Below are positions 48,888-58,044 of a DNA stretch of 64,000 bases, one piece after another. A program made the position numbers and the translations under genes. Source of the stretch: Gammaproteobacteria bacterium (GTDB taxonomy: Bacteria > Pseudomonadota > Gammaproteobacteria > Pseudomonadales > Cellvibrionaceae); NCBI GenBank assembly GCA_005801205.1, contig SYDJ01000155.1, positions 1-64,000 on the forward strand, given 5' to 3'. Every line of letters starts with the position of its first letter. Positions within the stretch are counted from its first letter, which is position 1. Under the pieces are notes generated by a model. It was given only the letters and a program-made list of their open reading frames with translations, was not told the origin of the DNA and searched no databases.

Positions 48888-49544
48888 ATGAAGGCTTCAT
48901 TATGCTTGAGACTCGCTATGCTGCCAAACGCTATAGATTTGCCCTTGGATATCAACACCGTTAAAGGCTTTTTGGATGCAGATGAAGGCGCTGCGCTCTA
49001 TGAACATGCGTTAGTTGCAGCAGAGTTGGGCCCGTTATTAGAAGTGGGCAGCTACTGTGGGAAATCCAGCGTTTATTTAGGTACAGCCAGCAAACGTAAA
49101 GAGACCATTCTATATGCAGTAGATCATCATCGCGGCAGTGAAGAGCATCAGTTGGGCGAGGCGTATCACGACCCTGAATTGTACGATTCGCGTTTCGCCA
49201 AAATGGATAGCTTCCCGCAATTTCGTCACACACTGGCGCGTGCGAATTTAGAAGAAGTCGTTGTGCCCATTGTTGCACCATCAGCATTGGCTGCACGCTT
49301 TTGGTCTACACCGCTCGGGTTAGTTTTTATCGATGGCGGTCACAGCATGCAGGCGGCGTTAAATGATTATCGCAGTTGGGCCGGTCATGTTATTCGCGGC
49401 GGCTATTTAGTGATTCACGATGTGTTTCCCAACCCTGCAGACGGTGGCCGCCCCCCGTTTGAAATTTGGAAGCTCGCGCAAGAATCCGGTTTGTTCGACG
49501 CTTTGCCTTTGGTGAAAAGTTTAGGTGTTTTGCGACGTTTGTAA
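48888..49544 (+). CDS. Class I SAM-dependent methyltransferase (Methyltransf_24-like)
   Basis: PLLEVGSYCGKSSVYLG; LVFIDGGHSMQAALNDYRSWAGHVIRGGYLVIHDV; start may be 48918. Confidence 0.85.
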   Translation: MKASLCLRLAMLPNAIDLPLDINTVKGFLDADEGAALYEHALVAAELGPLLEVGSYCGKSSVYLGTASKRKETILYAVDHHRGSEEHQLGEAYHDPELYDSRFAKMDSFPQFRHTLARANLEEVVVPIVAPSALAARFWSTPLGLVFIDGGHSMQAALNDYRSWAGHVIRGGYLVIHDVFPNPADGGRPPFEIWKLAQESGLFDALPLVKSLGVLRRL

Positions 49545-49563
49545 AATGGTTAAAAGGAATGAT

Positions 49564-49857
49564 ATGACTCTTATTCGAGCGATTGCAGCCACAATCTTTT
49601 TTTTCGCGGGTATATTTTGCGTTGTAAAATTATTTACAGCACCGTTTGAATGGGTGATGTTGATTATTGCTTTAGTGTGTTTTGTTCTCGCCTATTTTAC
49701 TTGGCCGAGCAAAAGACAAGGGCAACGCCACGACGATCATTGGCCTTTAGATGCAATGGAAATACTGATTGAGCTCCCAGTAGAAATTGTCCTCTGGGCT
49801 TTTAGAATGATCGGTCACCTGTTTCGCAAAGGTGATGGCATTGATATAGATTTTTAA
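49564..49857 (+). CDS. Hypothetical small membrane protein
   Basis: Two hydrophobic segments. Confidence 0.5.
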   Translation: MTLIRAIAATIFFFAGIFCVVKLFTAPFEWVMLIIALVCFVLAYFTWPSKRQGQRHDDHWPLDAMEILIELPVEIVLWAFRMIGHLFRKGDGIDIDF

Positions 49858-49889
49858 ACGTAATTTTTTTATACAATATTGAGTTAGCT

Positions 49890-51278
49890 ATGACTGCAAC
49901 ACAAACAGCAATACCATTTTCATCCCTTCCGCTTTCTGCTGACATGCTTAGCAATTTGGAATCCCTCGGCTATAACGAGATGACACCCATTCAGGCGCAA
50001 AGCTTGCCGATTATTTTGCAAGGGCAAGATATTATCGCCAAGGCAAAAACCGGTAGCGGAAAAACGGCGGCATTTGGGATTGGTTTACTGGCGCAGCTCA
50101 ATGTAAAAAAATTTGCAATTCAGGCCTTGGTGTTGTGCCCCACACGTGAATTGGCAGATCAAGTCGCCAAAGAAATTCGCCGCATTGCGCGCGCCACTCA
50201 CAACGTGAAAGTACTTACCCTGTGTGGCGGTGTTTCAATTGGCCCGCAACTTGGTTCGCTGGAGCATGGTGCGCATATTATTGTAGGCACGCCGGGGCGC
50301 ATTGTTGACCATATTGAAAAAGGTTCGCTGAAACTCGAACACGTAAAGCAGTTGGTGTTGGATGAAGCTGACCGTATGTTGGATATGGGTTTTACCGATG
50401 CCTTGAAAATTGTGTTGGCTGCCTGCCCTGAAGAGCGTCAAACCTTATTGTTCTCGGCAACTTATCCAGACGAAATTAAAAAAATCAGCGCCCACTATCA
50501 AAAAAATCCGCACGAAGTGAGCGTAGAATCAGTTCACAGCGATACCAATATCGAACAGCATTTTTATGAGTTGCGTGATGGCGACCGTAAAAATGTTGCC
50601 GTACAGCAATTGCTCGCACATTTTAAGCCGCAATCGTCTATTGTATTTTGCAATACCAAAATACAATGTCAGGAAGTGTGTGATTTATTGCGCGCACAAC
50701 GTATTAATGCCTTGGCGTTACACGGCGATTTGGAACAGAAAGAGCGCGATCAAGTGTTAGTGCGTTTTGCGAATAGAAGTTGTTCCGTATTAATTGCAAC
50801 TGACGTGGCGGCACGCGGTATTGATATTAAAGGTTTGGATGCTGTTATTAATGTGGAACTCGCACACGATAGCGAAGTGCATGTACACCGCATTGGCCGC
50901 ACCGGTCGGGCCGGTGAAAATGGTTTGGCGTTAAGTTTAGTTGCGCCAAACGAATTGGGGCGATTAAATCGTTTGGAAGATTATTTACAAAAGCCGATTG
51001 CATTAGAACCGCTGCCGCAAAACGATGGCGTGATGGACATAATGCCGGAGATGGTGACGCTCTGTATTGACGGCGGTAAAAAAGAAAAAGTGCGCGCGGG
51101 TGATATTATTGGTTCGCTCACTAAAGAGGCTGGTTTAGCCTTTGAAAAAATCGGCAAGATTGATATTAACGATTTCAGCACTTATGTTGCGGTACATCAA
51201 TCCATCGCCAAGCAAGCTTTACAGCATTTGCAAGATGGAAAAATTAAAGGCCGTAAATTCCGTGCACGTAAGTTGTAG
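49890..51278 (+). CDS. dbpA: ATP-dependent RNA helicase DbpA
   Basis: AKTGSGKTAAFGIGLL; DEAD (LVLDEADRMLDMGF); HRIGRTGRAG; C-terminal DbpA RNA-binding domain. Confidence 0.95.
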   Translation: MTATQTAIPFSSLPLSADMLSNLESLGYNEMTPIQAQSLPIILQGQDIIAKAKTGSGKTAAFGIGLLAQLNVKKFAIQALVLCPTRELADQVAKEIRRIARATHNVKVLTLCGGVSIGPQLGSLEHGAHIIVGTPGRIVDHIEKGSLKLEHVKQLVLDEADRMLDMGFTDALKIVLAACPEERQTLLFSATYPDEIKKISAHYQKNPHEVSVESVHSDTNIEQHFYELRDGDRKNVAVQQLLAHFKPQSSIVFCNTKIQCQEVCDLLRAQRINALALHGDLEQKERDQVLVRFANRSCSVLIATDVAARGIDIKGLDAVINVELAHDSEVHVHRIGRTGRAGENGLALSLVAPNELGRLNRLEDYLQKPIALEPLPQNDGVMDIMPEMVTLCIDGGKKEKVRAGDIIGSLTKEAGLAFEKIGKIDINDFSTYVAVHQSIAKQALQHLQDGKIKGRKFRARKL

Positions 51279-51283
51279 TTGCA

Positions 51284-51556
51284 ATGATCAAGAAATCACT
51301 AGTCGCGTTGGTTATACTCAGCACTTTGCTGTTGAGTTTTTCTATGCAAGGTCTTGCGGATAAAGCGACGTCGAGTGTGAAAAATAAGAACTTGGCAGAA
51401 GAAACTCCGCACATTACCAATGAAGCGGAATACGCAGAGTTTGTAAAAAGAAGAGAAGGAACTGGTCAAGCCAGTTCTGTTAAATCTACGCAACCAATAA
51501 AATCCGCGTTATCAAGTGCCGCGTCGTCTAATCGATCTAAAATAAAATACCACTAG
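51284..51556 (+). CDS. Hypothetical secreted small protein
   Basis: Signal-peptide-like N-term MIKKSLVALVILSTLLLSFSMQGLA. Confidence 0.5.
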   Translation: MIKKSLVALVILSTLLLSFSMQGLADKATSSVKNKNLAEETPHITNEAEYAEFVKRREGTGQASSVKSTQPIKSALSSAASSNRSKIKYH

Positions 51557-51560
51557 AAGC

Positions 51561-52007
51561 TCATCTTGGTCTTTTAAGTAAATAAAAATCTAACGAAAGT
51601 TTACCTCCCCCGAGAATGATAGCTACTATAAGTAATACTCCCCATAAAACATGTTGAGATAATGCTGCTTGAGTTATATCTAGAAGGCTTATGACTGCAA
51701 TAATATTTACAATGAATAACCCAATGCCAGATGCTCGCGTAAAGTATCCTAACAGTAATAAGAGTGGTAGCAGAAGTTCACCGCCTGTACCTAAGTAAGC
51801 CGCAAGCTCAGGTGGCAATAGCGGAACTTGGTACTCTTCCTGAAATAGAAATAGCGTTGAATCCCAGTCTCGTAGTTTGGTTAATCCCGATAGAAAGAAA
51901 ATTTGTGCAAGATAAATTCTAGCCAAAAGGATTGCTGGGTCTTTCAGAAAAGCTAAATGATCCAAGAAATTTTCTTGCCACAGGTAAAAACGTTTAAAGC
52001 TATTCAT
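51561..52007 (-). CDS. DoxX-family membrane protein of MNIO operon (BufD-like)
   Basis: ILLARIYLAQIFFLSGLTKLRDWDSTLFLFQEEYQVPLLPPELAAYLGTGGELLLPLLLLLG; overlaps start region of preceding operon gene. Confidence 0.88.
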   Translation of the reverse strand: MNSFKRFYLWQENFLDHLAFLKDPAILLARIYLAQIFFLSGLTKLRDWDSTLFLFQEEYQVPLLPPELAAYLGTGGELLLPLLLLLGYFTRASGIGLFIVNIIAVISLLDITQAALSQHVLWGVLLIVAIILGGGKLSLDFYLLKRPR

Positions 52008-52770
52008 GGTTATCTCCAGTATGGTTGATTGGGTTGTGTAAAAATATTGATGAAATCCAGTGGCATTTAACGGCACATAGGAGCCACTCAGTGAAATTAA
52101 AATCTGTGTTAGCTAGTGCGTCTAGCGCAATGGATAAGGATTTTCGATTGCGCAGCTGTTGCATAAAAATGTATTCATTCTCGATAACAGGCAGCGGAGT
52201 TGCCTTCCAATCTGTACGAAAAATAATAAGATGCTCGGTATTGTTTGGTGTTTTATAGAGATGCTCTCTGGCAATTTCTTTCCAGTGGGAAAAATTTTCA
52301 TCCGGTTGATGCATTTTCCATATGGCGTAGAGTGGATAATTGCTTTTTATGAATGCAATATTTTCATTTAACGCTAAATGAATTATTTCGGGATTTGTAT
52401 TTTCAAGTAGTGCAAAACTGGATGCATCCATCACGCTATTGTTGTTGCGTTCAACCACATGGATATGCCAATCAAGAGAAGCGCAATCACTTAAATAAGG
52501 CAGCTCGGTCTCTAAGGGTGTTGTTTTAATGAAGGCAGGAAATTTTTCACCCCAATTACCCCAATCGGCATGAGAATTAGGGTGGGTTAAAAGAAATTTA
52601 CGGACTAGCGTGGAAAACCCTTCATCTAAGAGTTGATAGACTGTTGGAAAACTAATTGAAAGTGCGCGCTCTGCCATTGCCCATCGATTGCGTTGATAAA
52701 TAGCAATACCGGGGTCGATTGATAAAGTACTTGCCAGGATTTTTTCAAGCAGTGTTTGCTGATCATTCAT
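52000..52770 (-). CDS. DUF2063-like MNIO partner protein (BufC/HvfC-like)
   Basis: IDPGIAIYQRNRWAMAERALSISFPTVYQLLDEGFSTLVRKFLLTHPNSHADWGNWGEKFPAFI. Confidence 0.9.
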   Translation of the reverse strand: MNDQQTLLEKILASTLSIDPGIAIYQRNRWAMAERALSISFPTVYQLLDEGFSTLVRKFLLTHPNSHADWGNWGEKFPAFIKTTPLETELPYLSDCASLDWHIHVVERNNNSVMDASSFALLENTNPEIIHLALNENIAFIKSNYPLYAIWKMHQPDENFSHWKEIAREHLYKTPNNTEHLIIFRTDWKATPLPVIENEYIFMQQLRNRKSLSIALDALANTDFNFTEWLLCAVKCHWISSIFLHNPINHTGDNHE

Positions 52771-53662
52771 GGCCTAACACCATTTTTGCAAGCGCTTTAG
52801 TCTTTGTTACTTCATTTAATAAAGTATCCCAGCTTGGTAAATCAGTATCCCATTCAATTAATGTTGGCCTTGCCCCAATAATTTTTAACGCCTGTGCGTA
52901 GGCATTCCATACATCAGGCGATATTTCTGTGCTGTGATCGTCTACCATGATCTCACCTGCGTTTACAGGTTCGCATCCAGCCAGATGATATTCGCCTACC
53001 ATCGTTGTCGGGATTTGTGTTAGCCAATTGCCAATATAGCGTTGAATATCAGGTTCTTGTTGGTTAACCGCATTGACGACAAGGTTGTTTAGGTCAATCA
53101 GTAGTCCACAACCTGTTCTACTGCAAAGCTCCTTTAAGAATTCTGTTTCGGTCATATCACTTTGTTGATGGGGAATGTATGAGCAAATATTTTCAATTAA
53201 TAATGTTCTGCCTAAAGCATCTTGAGCTTGATGTAAATTTCTCTCGAATAGGTCCAGTGTTTTGTAATTGAACTCAATGGGCAGCAGGTCACCCGCATGA
53301 ATGATCTGTTGTCTTTGGTTGCCTAATGAAAAAGCAGCGTGATCAGATACCAGTACAGGCTGATATTTTTCAATAAGCTTGTTGAATTTTCTGAGATGTT
53401 GGGCATCCAAGCCTTCGTAAGAACCAAGCCCCATACCTGTACCATGGAAGCTCAACGGATATCGTTGTTGAGCGATCTCTAGAGTGGCGTGGCTTGCTCC
53501 ACCTTCTGCAAAGAAATTTTCTGCATGAACTTCTACAAAATCTGGTTTTATGTTGTGTGTATTTGGTTGTTCTAAGGCATTTTTGTAGTGTGCGCTACGC
53601 AAGCCTACGCCAACTGCTAAGGGACGTAGATTTTTTGGCCGAGAGTAAGTGTGCGTAGGCAT
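52763..53662 (-). CDS. DUF692/MNIO family multinuclear non-heme iron oxidase (BufB/HvfB-like)
   Basis: AVGVGLRSAHYKNAL; DFVEVHAENFF; PLSFHGTGMGLGS; LIENICSY; LLIDLNNLVVNA; EYHLAGCEPVNA; LIEWDTDLP. Confidence 0.95.
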   Translation of the reverse strand: MPTHTYSRPKNLRPLAVGVGLRSAHYKNALEQPNTHNIKPDFVEVHAENFFAEGGASHATLEIAQQRYPLSFHGTGMGLGSYEGLDAQHLRKFNKLIEKYQPVLVSDHAAFSLGNQRQQIIHAGDLLPIEFNYKTLDLFERNLHQAQDALGRTLLIENICSYIPHQQSDMTETEFLKELCSRTGCGLLIDLNNLVVNAVNQQEPDIQRYIGNWLTQIPTTMVGEYHLAGCEPVNAGEIMVDDHSTEISPDVWNAYAQALKIIGARPTLIEWDTDLPSWDTLLNEVTKTKALAKMVLGHE

Positions 53663-53676
53663 TGTTGCGCTCCAAT

Positions 53677-53967
53677 TTATTTTTTGGTTTTTTGTTGTTT
53701 CAGTTTCTCTTCGGCTTCTGCTTTAGAAAATCCGCCCAAATTTACACAGGTACCTTTGGCAACCAGTTGCCATTCGCCTATGTCATTATCTGTTTTGGCC
53801 ATGCCTGCACAGGAATGAGTTCCGGCAAGATTTGCACAATCATTTTGGGCGGCTTTCGATATGCCAAAACATTTTTCCTTGGCTGCATTGTCCGCAAGGC
53901 TTGCAGAGCTAAAACCAGCAGCAAGAACAGCAGTTAACGCTGTGGAAATAAGTAGTTGATGCTTCAT
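53677..53967 (-). CDS. DUF2282-like 4-Cys precursor peptide (BufA-like)
   Basis: Signal peptide then KEKCFGISKAAQNDCANLAGTHSCAGMAKTDNDIGEWQLVAKGTCVNLGGFSKAEAEEKLKQQKTKK. Confidence 0.92.
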   Translation of the reverse strand: MKHQLLISTALTAVLAAGFSSASLADNAAKEKCFGISKAAQNDCANLAGTHSCAGMAKTDNDIGEWQLVAKGTCVNLGGFSKAEAEEKLKQQKTKK

Positions 53968-54047
53968 GGTGATTCCTCTTTTGTTCGGTTATTCATTCAA
54001 AAATGGGAGCTTGCTAGCGATTACAGCTCAAACTCCCGTGTATAAAA

Positions 54048-54518
54048 TTACAAAGATGCCGCTGGCTTATCTTTAATGCTTGGCCAAACGTCGTAAGCCG
54101 TTTTCAAATTGCCAGGAACATCAGAAAGCCATTTGGTTTGAACATCTTTGTTGAGATTTAAATATAATTTTCCATCTACAACACGCCATGCTGTTGGGTC
54201 TACATCAAGTTTTTTATTCAGCGCTACGCCCATCGCACAGTAACCACCAAATTGCGGCGCGTATTTGGTAGGGTTTGCACGAAACAAATCGCGGTTTTCG
54301 GCGCTTGAAAATTGATACACGGTGTTTTTGTGGGTTGCGGTAAATTTCGCATTGCCTTTTGTAGGTTCGCTTTTGGTGAAATACGAAACGGTGTCGTAAC
54401 CGTGTATTGCTACATCGTTTACGTCTGCATTTGCATCTGAATCTGCCGCAAAGCTTGCGCTTGCGAAGATAATACCCGTGGCTACTAAGAGAGATTTAAT
54501 AAAGCTATTATTTAACAT
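54048..54518 (-). CDS. YHS-domain protein, secreted
   Basis: VAIHGYDTVSYFTKSEPTKGNAKFTATHKNTVYQFSSAENRDLFRANPTKYAPQFGGYCAMGVA. Confidence 0.92.
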   Translation of the reverse strand: MLNNSFIKSLLVATGIIFASASFAADSDANADVNDVAIHGYDTVSYFTKSEPTKGNAKFTATHKNTVYQFSSAENRDLFRANPTKYAPQFGGYCAMGVALNKKLDVDPTAWRVVDGKLYLNLNKDVQTKWLSDVPGNLKTAYDVWPSIKDKPAASL

Positions 54519-54679
54519 GATGAACTCCAATTGATTTAGAAGGGTGCGTGATTGCACGAGTTCATAATGGCAATAATTGTTTGTTAGATGAATATGTGAA
54601 AATTAGAATTAACTATTCTTGTTTTTGAAATAATCTTTAGCGTCCGTTATATTCTATGAATTAACACCACATTTTTTGC

Positions 54680-54708
54680 CAAAAAAAAAGGGGCAGAAGC
54701 CCCTTTTA
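54680..54708. terminator. Rho-independent terminator
   Basis: aaaAAGGGGCagaaGCCCCTTtta. Confidence 0.7.
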
Positions 54709-54730
54709 CATTTTTAATCATAGACAACAC

Positions 54731-54976
54731 TTAAGGTAAGATTTTCCTCGCAGCATCAAATTTGACTAAATCATCAAATCCCCCCACATACTGCTCGTTT
54801 ATAAAAATCTGTGGCACTGTTTTTCGTCCTGTTTTCTGAATCATGTCTTCCAATGCTTGTGCAGACTGGTCTACGCGAATTTTTTCAATGGTGGTAATTC
54901 CGCGTTTTTTTAACAAGCTCTCTGCCGCAACACAATAAGGGCAGGTTCCGGTGGAATAAAGAGTAACGTTTGTCAT
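54731..54976 (-). CDS. Glutaredoxin (GrxC-like)
   Basis: VTLYSTGTCPYCVAAESLLKKRGI; GRKTVPQIFINEQYVGGFDDL. Confidence 0.95.
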   Translation of the reverse strand: MTNVTLYSTGTCPYCVAAESLLKKRGITTIEKIRVDQSAQALEDMIQKTGRKTVPQIFINEQYVGGFDDLVKFDAARKILP

Positions 54977-55223
54977 GAAGGGCTCCAAAAGTCATGAAGG
55001 ACGAAAGCCATCTTTCGTCGATGGGAGCATTCTTACAAAACTGAGCATTCAGCAGAATATTCAAAAGTTGCAATAGATTCTTTCAGGTAATGAAATGATG
55101 TACCCCGTCTTACCGTGGCTGCTATTACAGAAAATGAAATAGTTATTTGCAAATGCAAGGGCTTATCAAAGTAGCGCAGGCGCAGCACACTGGCCGCTGT
55201 AATTCATTGCTACCGAGATTCCT

Positions 55224-56297
55224 ATGACTGTTCACTACCTAAAACCGCATCAAGCCTGCAGTTGTTGTGAGGCTGAAATGCCTCAGGCTCCCTCTGTGCT
55301 GCTTCCTAATGGCAATAGGGTTGTGCCCCAGCACTACCTGCAGTTTGCGCAGACGCTTTTATCCCTGCGCGAGATTATTAATGATATTGAAGCACTTCCA
55401 TTAACACCGATATTTGCAGATGAAGATGAGCAGGGGATGTATATTCAAGTAGGGCTCATTGGACGCGAAAATTATGACCGTGGACAATATTCTCGCCCTC
55501 ATAAGTTGGTCTATGGCCGCAAATGGCGGATTGATAGCAATACCCCTACCTCTGAAATTATCCAAACCGTATTTCTGGCGATTAAAAAAGCCAGAGAGCA
55601 TGAAATGCGTGAGTTGTTGACCTTAAAAGATATTCGCACCGAAAAAATAAGTGCGCCTTTTAGTACACATCAAGATTCACCCTTGATGGCGAATAATCGC
55701 GATTTGCTTGAGAGTAACAATATCGAAAATGAAGCCGATATTAGCGCCATTCAACAGATACTGAAGAGCATTCGTTTCGGTGAACGAGAAATTTATTTAG
55801 TTGATGCGCTTATTCGCGAAAAAAATATTATATTGGATTTTCGTATTGGCAGTGCTCCGCTTGCCCGTCAACATGAAGGGGATTTAAAAGAGTTTGATGG
55901 TTGGGAATTTAGCTTGCTCATTGAATCATTTAACCCTTCGCATTTTTTGTATGCCCTCATGGAAAAGTTTATAGGGCAGAGCGATTTTTGGGTTGCAGAA
56001 CAGTTTTCTTATAAGGGATTTAAACGTTTTAGCCGAGATAACAGCCCTGCAAAAATTGCATCTCTGTCAATAGCTTCGCGGCCTTATGAGCGCGATATGG
56101 ATAACAACGAATTTGCGCCACGATTTCGCGAGCTAAATTATCTAACCGATGCAGGCCGCGTACCGCGTTTGGGGCAGGGCGCCTTGGCGCAGAAAAATAG
56201 GGATATTATTTCTAGTGTTCCCAATTTATTGGGGCATATGCCGGTAGATTTTTTTGTAGACTATGAAGCAACTAAGCGAATTATTTCAGGCGTATAG
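55224..56297 (+). CDS. Hypothetical protein, N-terminal CxCC motif
   Basis: 357 aa ORF MTVHYLKPHQACSCCEAEMPQAPS; no family recognised. Confidence 0.6.
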   Translation: MTVHYLKPHQACSCCEAEMPQAPSVLLPNGNRVVPQHYLQFAQTLLSLREIINDIEALPLTPIFADEDEQGMYIQVGLIGRENYDRGQYSRPHKLVYGRKWRIDSNTPTSEIIQTVFLAIKKAREHEMRELLTLKDIRTEKISAPFSTHQDSPLMANNRDLLESNNIENEADISAIQQILKSIRFGEREIYLVDALIREKNIILDFRIGSAPLARQHEGDLKEFDGWEFSLLIESFNPSHFLYALMEKFIGQSDFWVAEQFSYKGFKRFSRDNSPAKIASLSIASRPYERDMDNNEFAPRFRELNYLTDAGRVPRLGQGALAQKNRDIISSVPNLLGHMPVDFFVDYEATKRIISGV

Positions 56298-56454
56298 CGG
56301 CTTTACTGTGAAAAAAATTACAGATTACTTTTGTTGTATTTTTGCGTTCTAGCAACCGCCTGATAAGCAAAATGAATGGCTTGAATTAATTATACTGAAA
56401 AATTTGAAATGGTAATGTCTGTATTCGCCACAACCAGAAGTTGGTATTAATGTA

Positions 56455-56520
56455 GTTGGGCAGTAATGCCCAACACTAATGTATTGAATGGAATTGTTGG
56501 GTATGGCTGCCCAACCTACG
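56455..56520. repeat. Tandem REP-like palindromes
   Basis: GTTGGGCA gtaa TGCCCAAC (56455-56474) and GTTGGGta..tgCCCAACctacggg (56496-56520). Confidence 0.6.
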
Positions 56521-56540
56521 GGCTAACTCCGCGTTTGACG

Positions 56541-57833
56541 TTACTGTTCAATATCTTTCAAGCGTGCAATAAATACCATACCCGCTTTACCGGGGTTTGC
56601 TTTTCGCATTTCATCCTGAACATCTGCTGGGTGCTTTCTAAGCTCAGTTACAAAACCAAATTTCTCAATAGCAGTAAACATCACCATTTCTTCATCAATA
56701 AAAAACGGTGAACAGCCGGACTTATAAGCATCATTAACTCTATTGGATAATTTCTTAATGGGTTTCCAAATAGAATCGGTTTTTCTGTACAACCAAAGTG
56801 CTTGTTCATCTCCTTTTAACAAGGTTAAACACGCCAGCAGATAATTGTTTTTAACAGACACCTTATAAAAACTCCAGTTTTGCGGCGCGGGCATAGCATC
56901 GGGTACAAAAATTTCCTGCTGGTATTTCCACTCGCCTTGCTGTTTTTCAAAAACATAAGCATGTTTTTTGAAGTCAACCGATTCTTCAGTGCCCGTGGCT
57001 ACTAATGTATTGCCGGAGAGCGAAAGAGACTCAGCACCAAAGGATGCGCGAATTCCTTTAGGGTGTGACAATTTTGCTGTTTGCGTCCATCTGTTTTTGG
57101 TGTGTTCGAAAACATACAAAACACCCCAGCCCGCGCTAGTGTCCGGGCCATCTTCAATTCCACTGGCAATGACTTGGCCACCTTCAGCAACCAGACTATT
57201 CCCAAAATTCCACGCATGAGGATTGGCGATATTTTTTAAGGTGGTTGTTAATGCCCACTTATTCTTTTTTAATTGATATACACCTATTTCACCTTTATCC
57301 GAATTAGACCGCCAACTTGCGGGATTCGCATAAAACAATAGGTTATTGTCCATAGCCACACTCGGGTTCAACAAAAATACCGGTTTTTGTGGCGCACAGA
57401 GCGAACCATTGGGTTGTAACAACACATCATTGTTTTGATAGATATAAACACAATCGTTGTAACCCGATGTGTTAGGTGCAATAAGCCAACCGTTTTTCAA
57501 CAACAACTTATCACCTAACAAGGCCAGATCAAAAGAAGGATTTTGGATGCTAAGGATACTGGTTTGCCGTTGCCATTGGCCGCCCGTCAACAGATAGCTA
57601 TGGATAGCTCCATAGGTATTCGATCCTCCAACCCCCACAAACAGTTTATTATTTTCATATGCCAATGATTCGATATAAGGGCTATATCCATATTTATCAC
57701 GCAGGGCGTCAATTTCTATGGTTTGAAAATTCTGGGCGTGCACTGCCAAGCTAATCAAAGAAAATGTGAGGCATAAAAGCCATTTACTCCTGAAAATAAA
57801 TTTCAACAAAATCCGCTCCAGAAAAAGAAACAC
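56541..57833 (-). CDS. Secreted beta-propeller-like repeat protein (FG-GAP/WD-like)
   Basis: Signal peptide; repeated KLFVG.., LLYKN.., FGNSLVAEGGQVIASGIEDG.., FGAESLSLSGNTLVATGTEE blades. Confidence 0.65.
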   Translation of the reverse strand: MFLFLERILLKFIFRSKWLLCLTFSLISLAVHAQNFQTIEIDALRDKYGYSPYIESLAYENNKLFVGVGGSNTYGAIHSYLLTGGQWQRQTSILSIQNPSFDLALLGDKLLLKNGWLIAPNTSGYNDCVYIYQNNDVLLQPNGSLCAPQKPVFLLNPSVAMDNNLLFYANPASWRSNSDKGEIGVYQLKKNKWALTTTLKNIANPHAWNFGNSLVAEGGQVIASGIEDGPDTSAGWGVLYVFEHTKNRWTQTAKLSHPKGIRASFGAESLSLSGNTLVATGTEESVDFKKHAYVFEKQQGEWKYQQEIFVPDAMPAPQNWSFYKVSVKNNYLLACLTLLKGDEQALWLYRKTDSIWKPIKKLSNRVNDAYKSGCSPFFIDEEMVMFTAIEKFGFVTELRKHPADVQDEMRKANPGKAGMVFIARLKDIEQ

Positions 57834-58044
57834 ACCAAGAAACTATCAACAATCATTTAATTATTATCGACCACATCGCTAAAATGAAATATCTGTGCAG
57901 CCTGTCTGTACGATTAGCGCCGCGTAATCGTACAGACAGGCTCTAATATTTTCCGTTTAAGTCCGCTTTGGCCACAAACCCGCCCACACAAAATAATATG
58001 TACTACAACGCTTAACCCAACGCTATCCAAAAAAATTACAGCCT

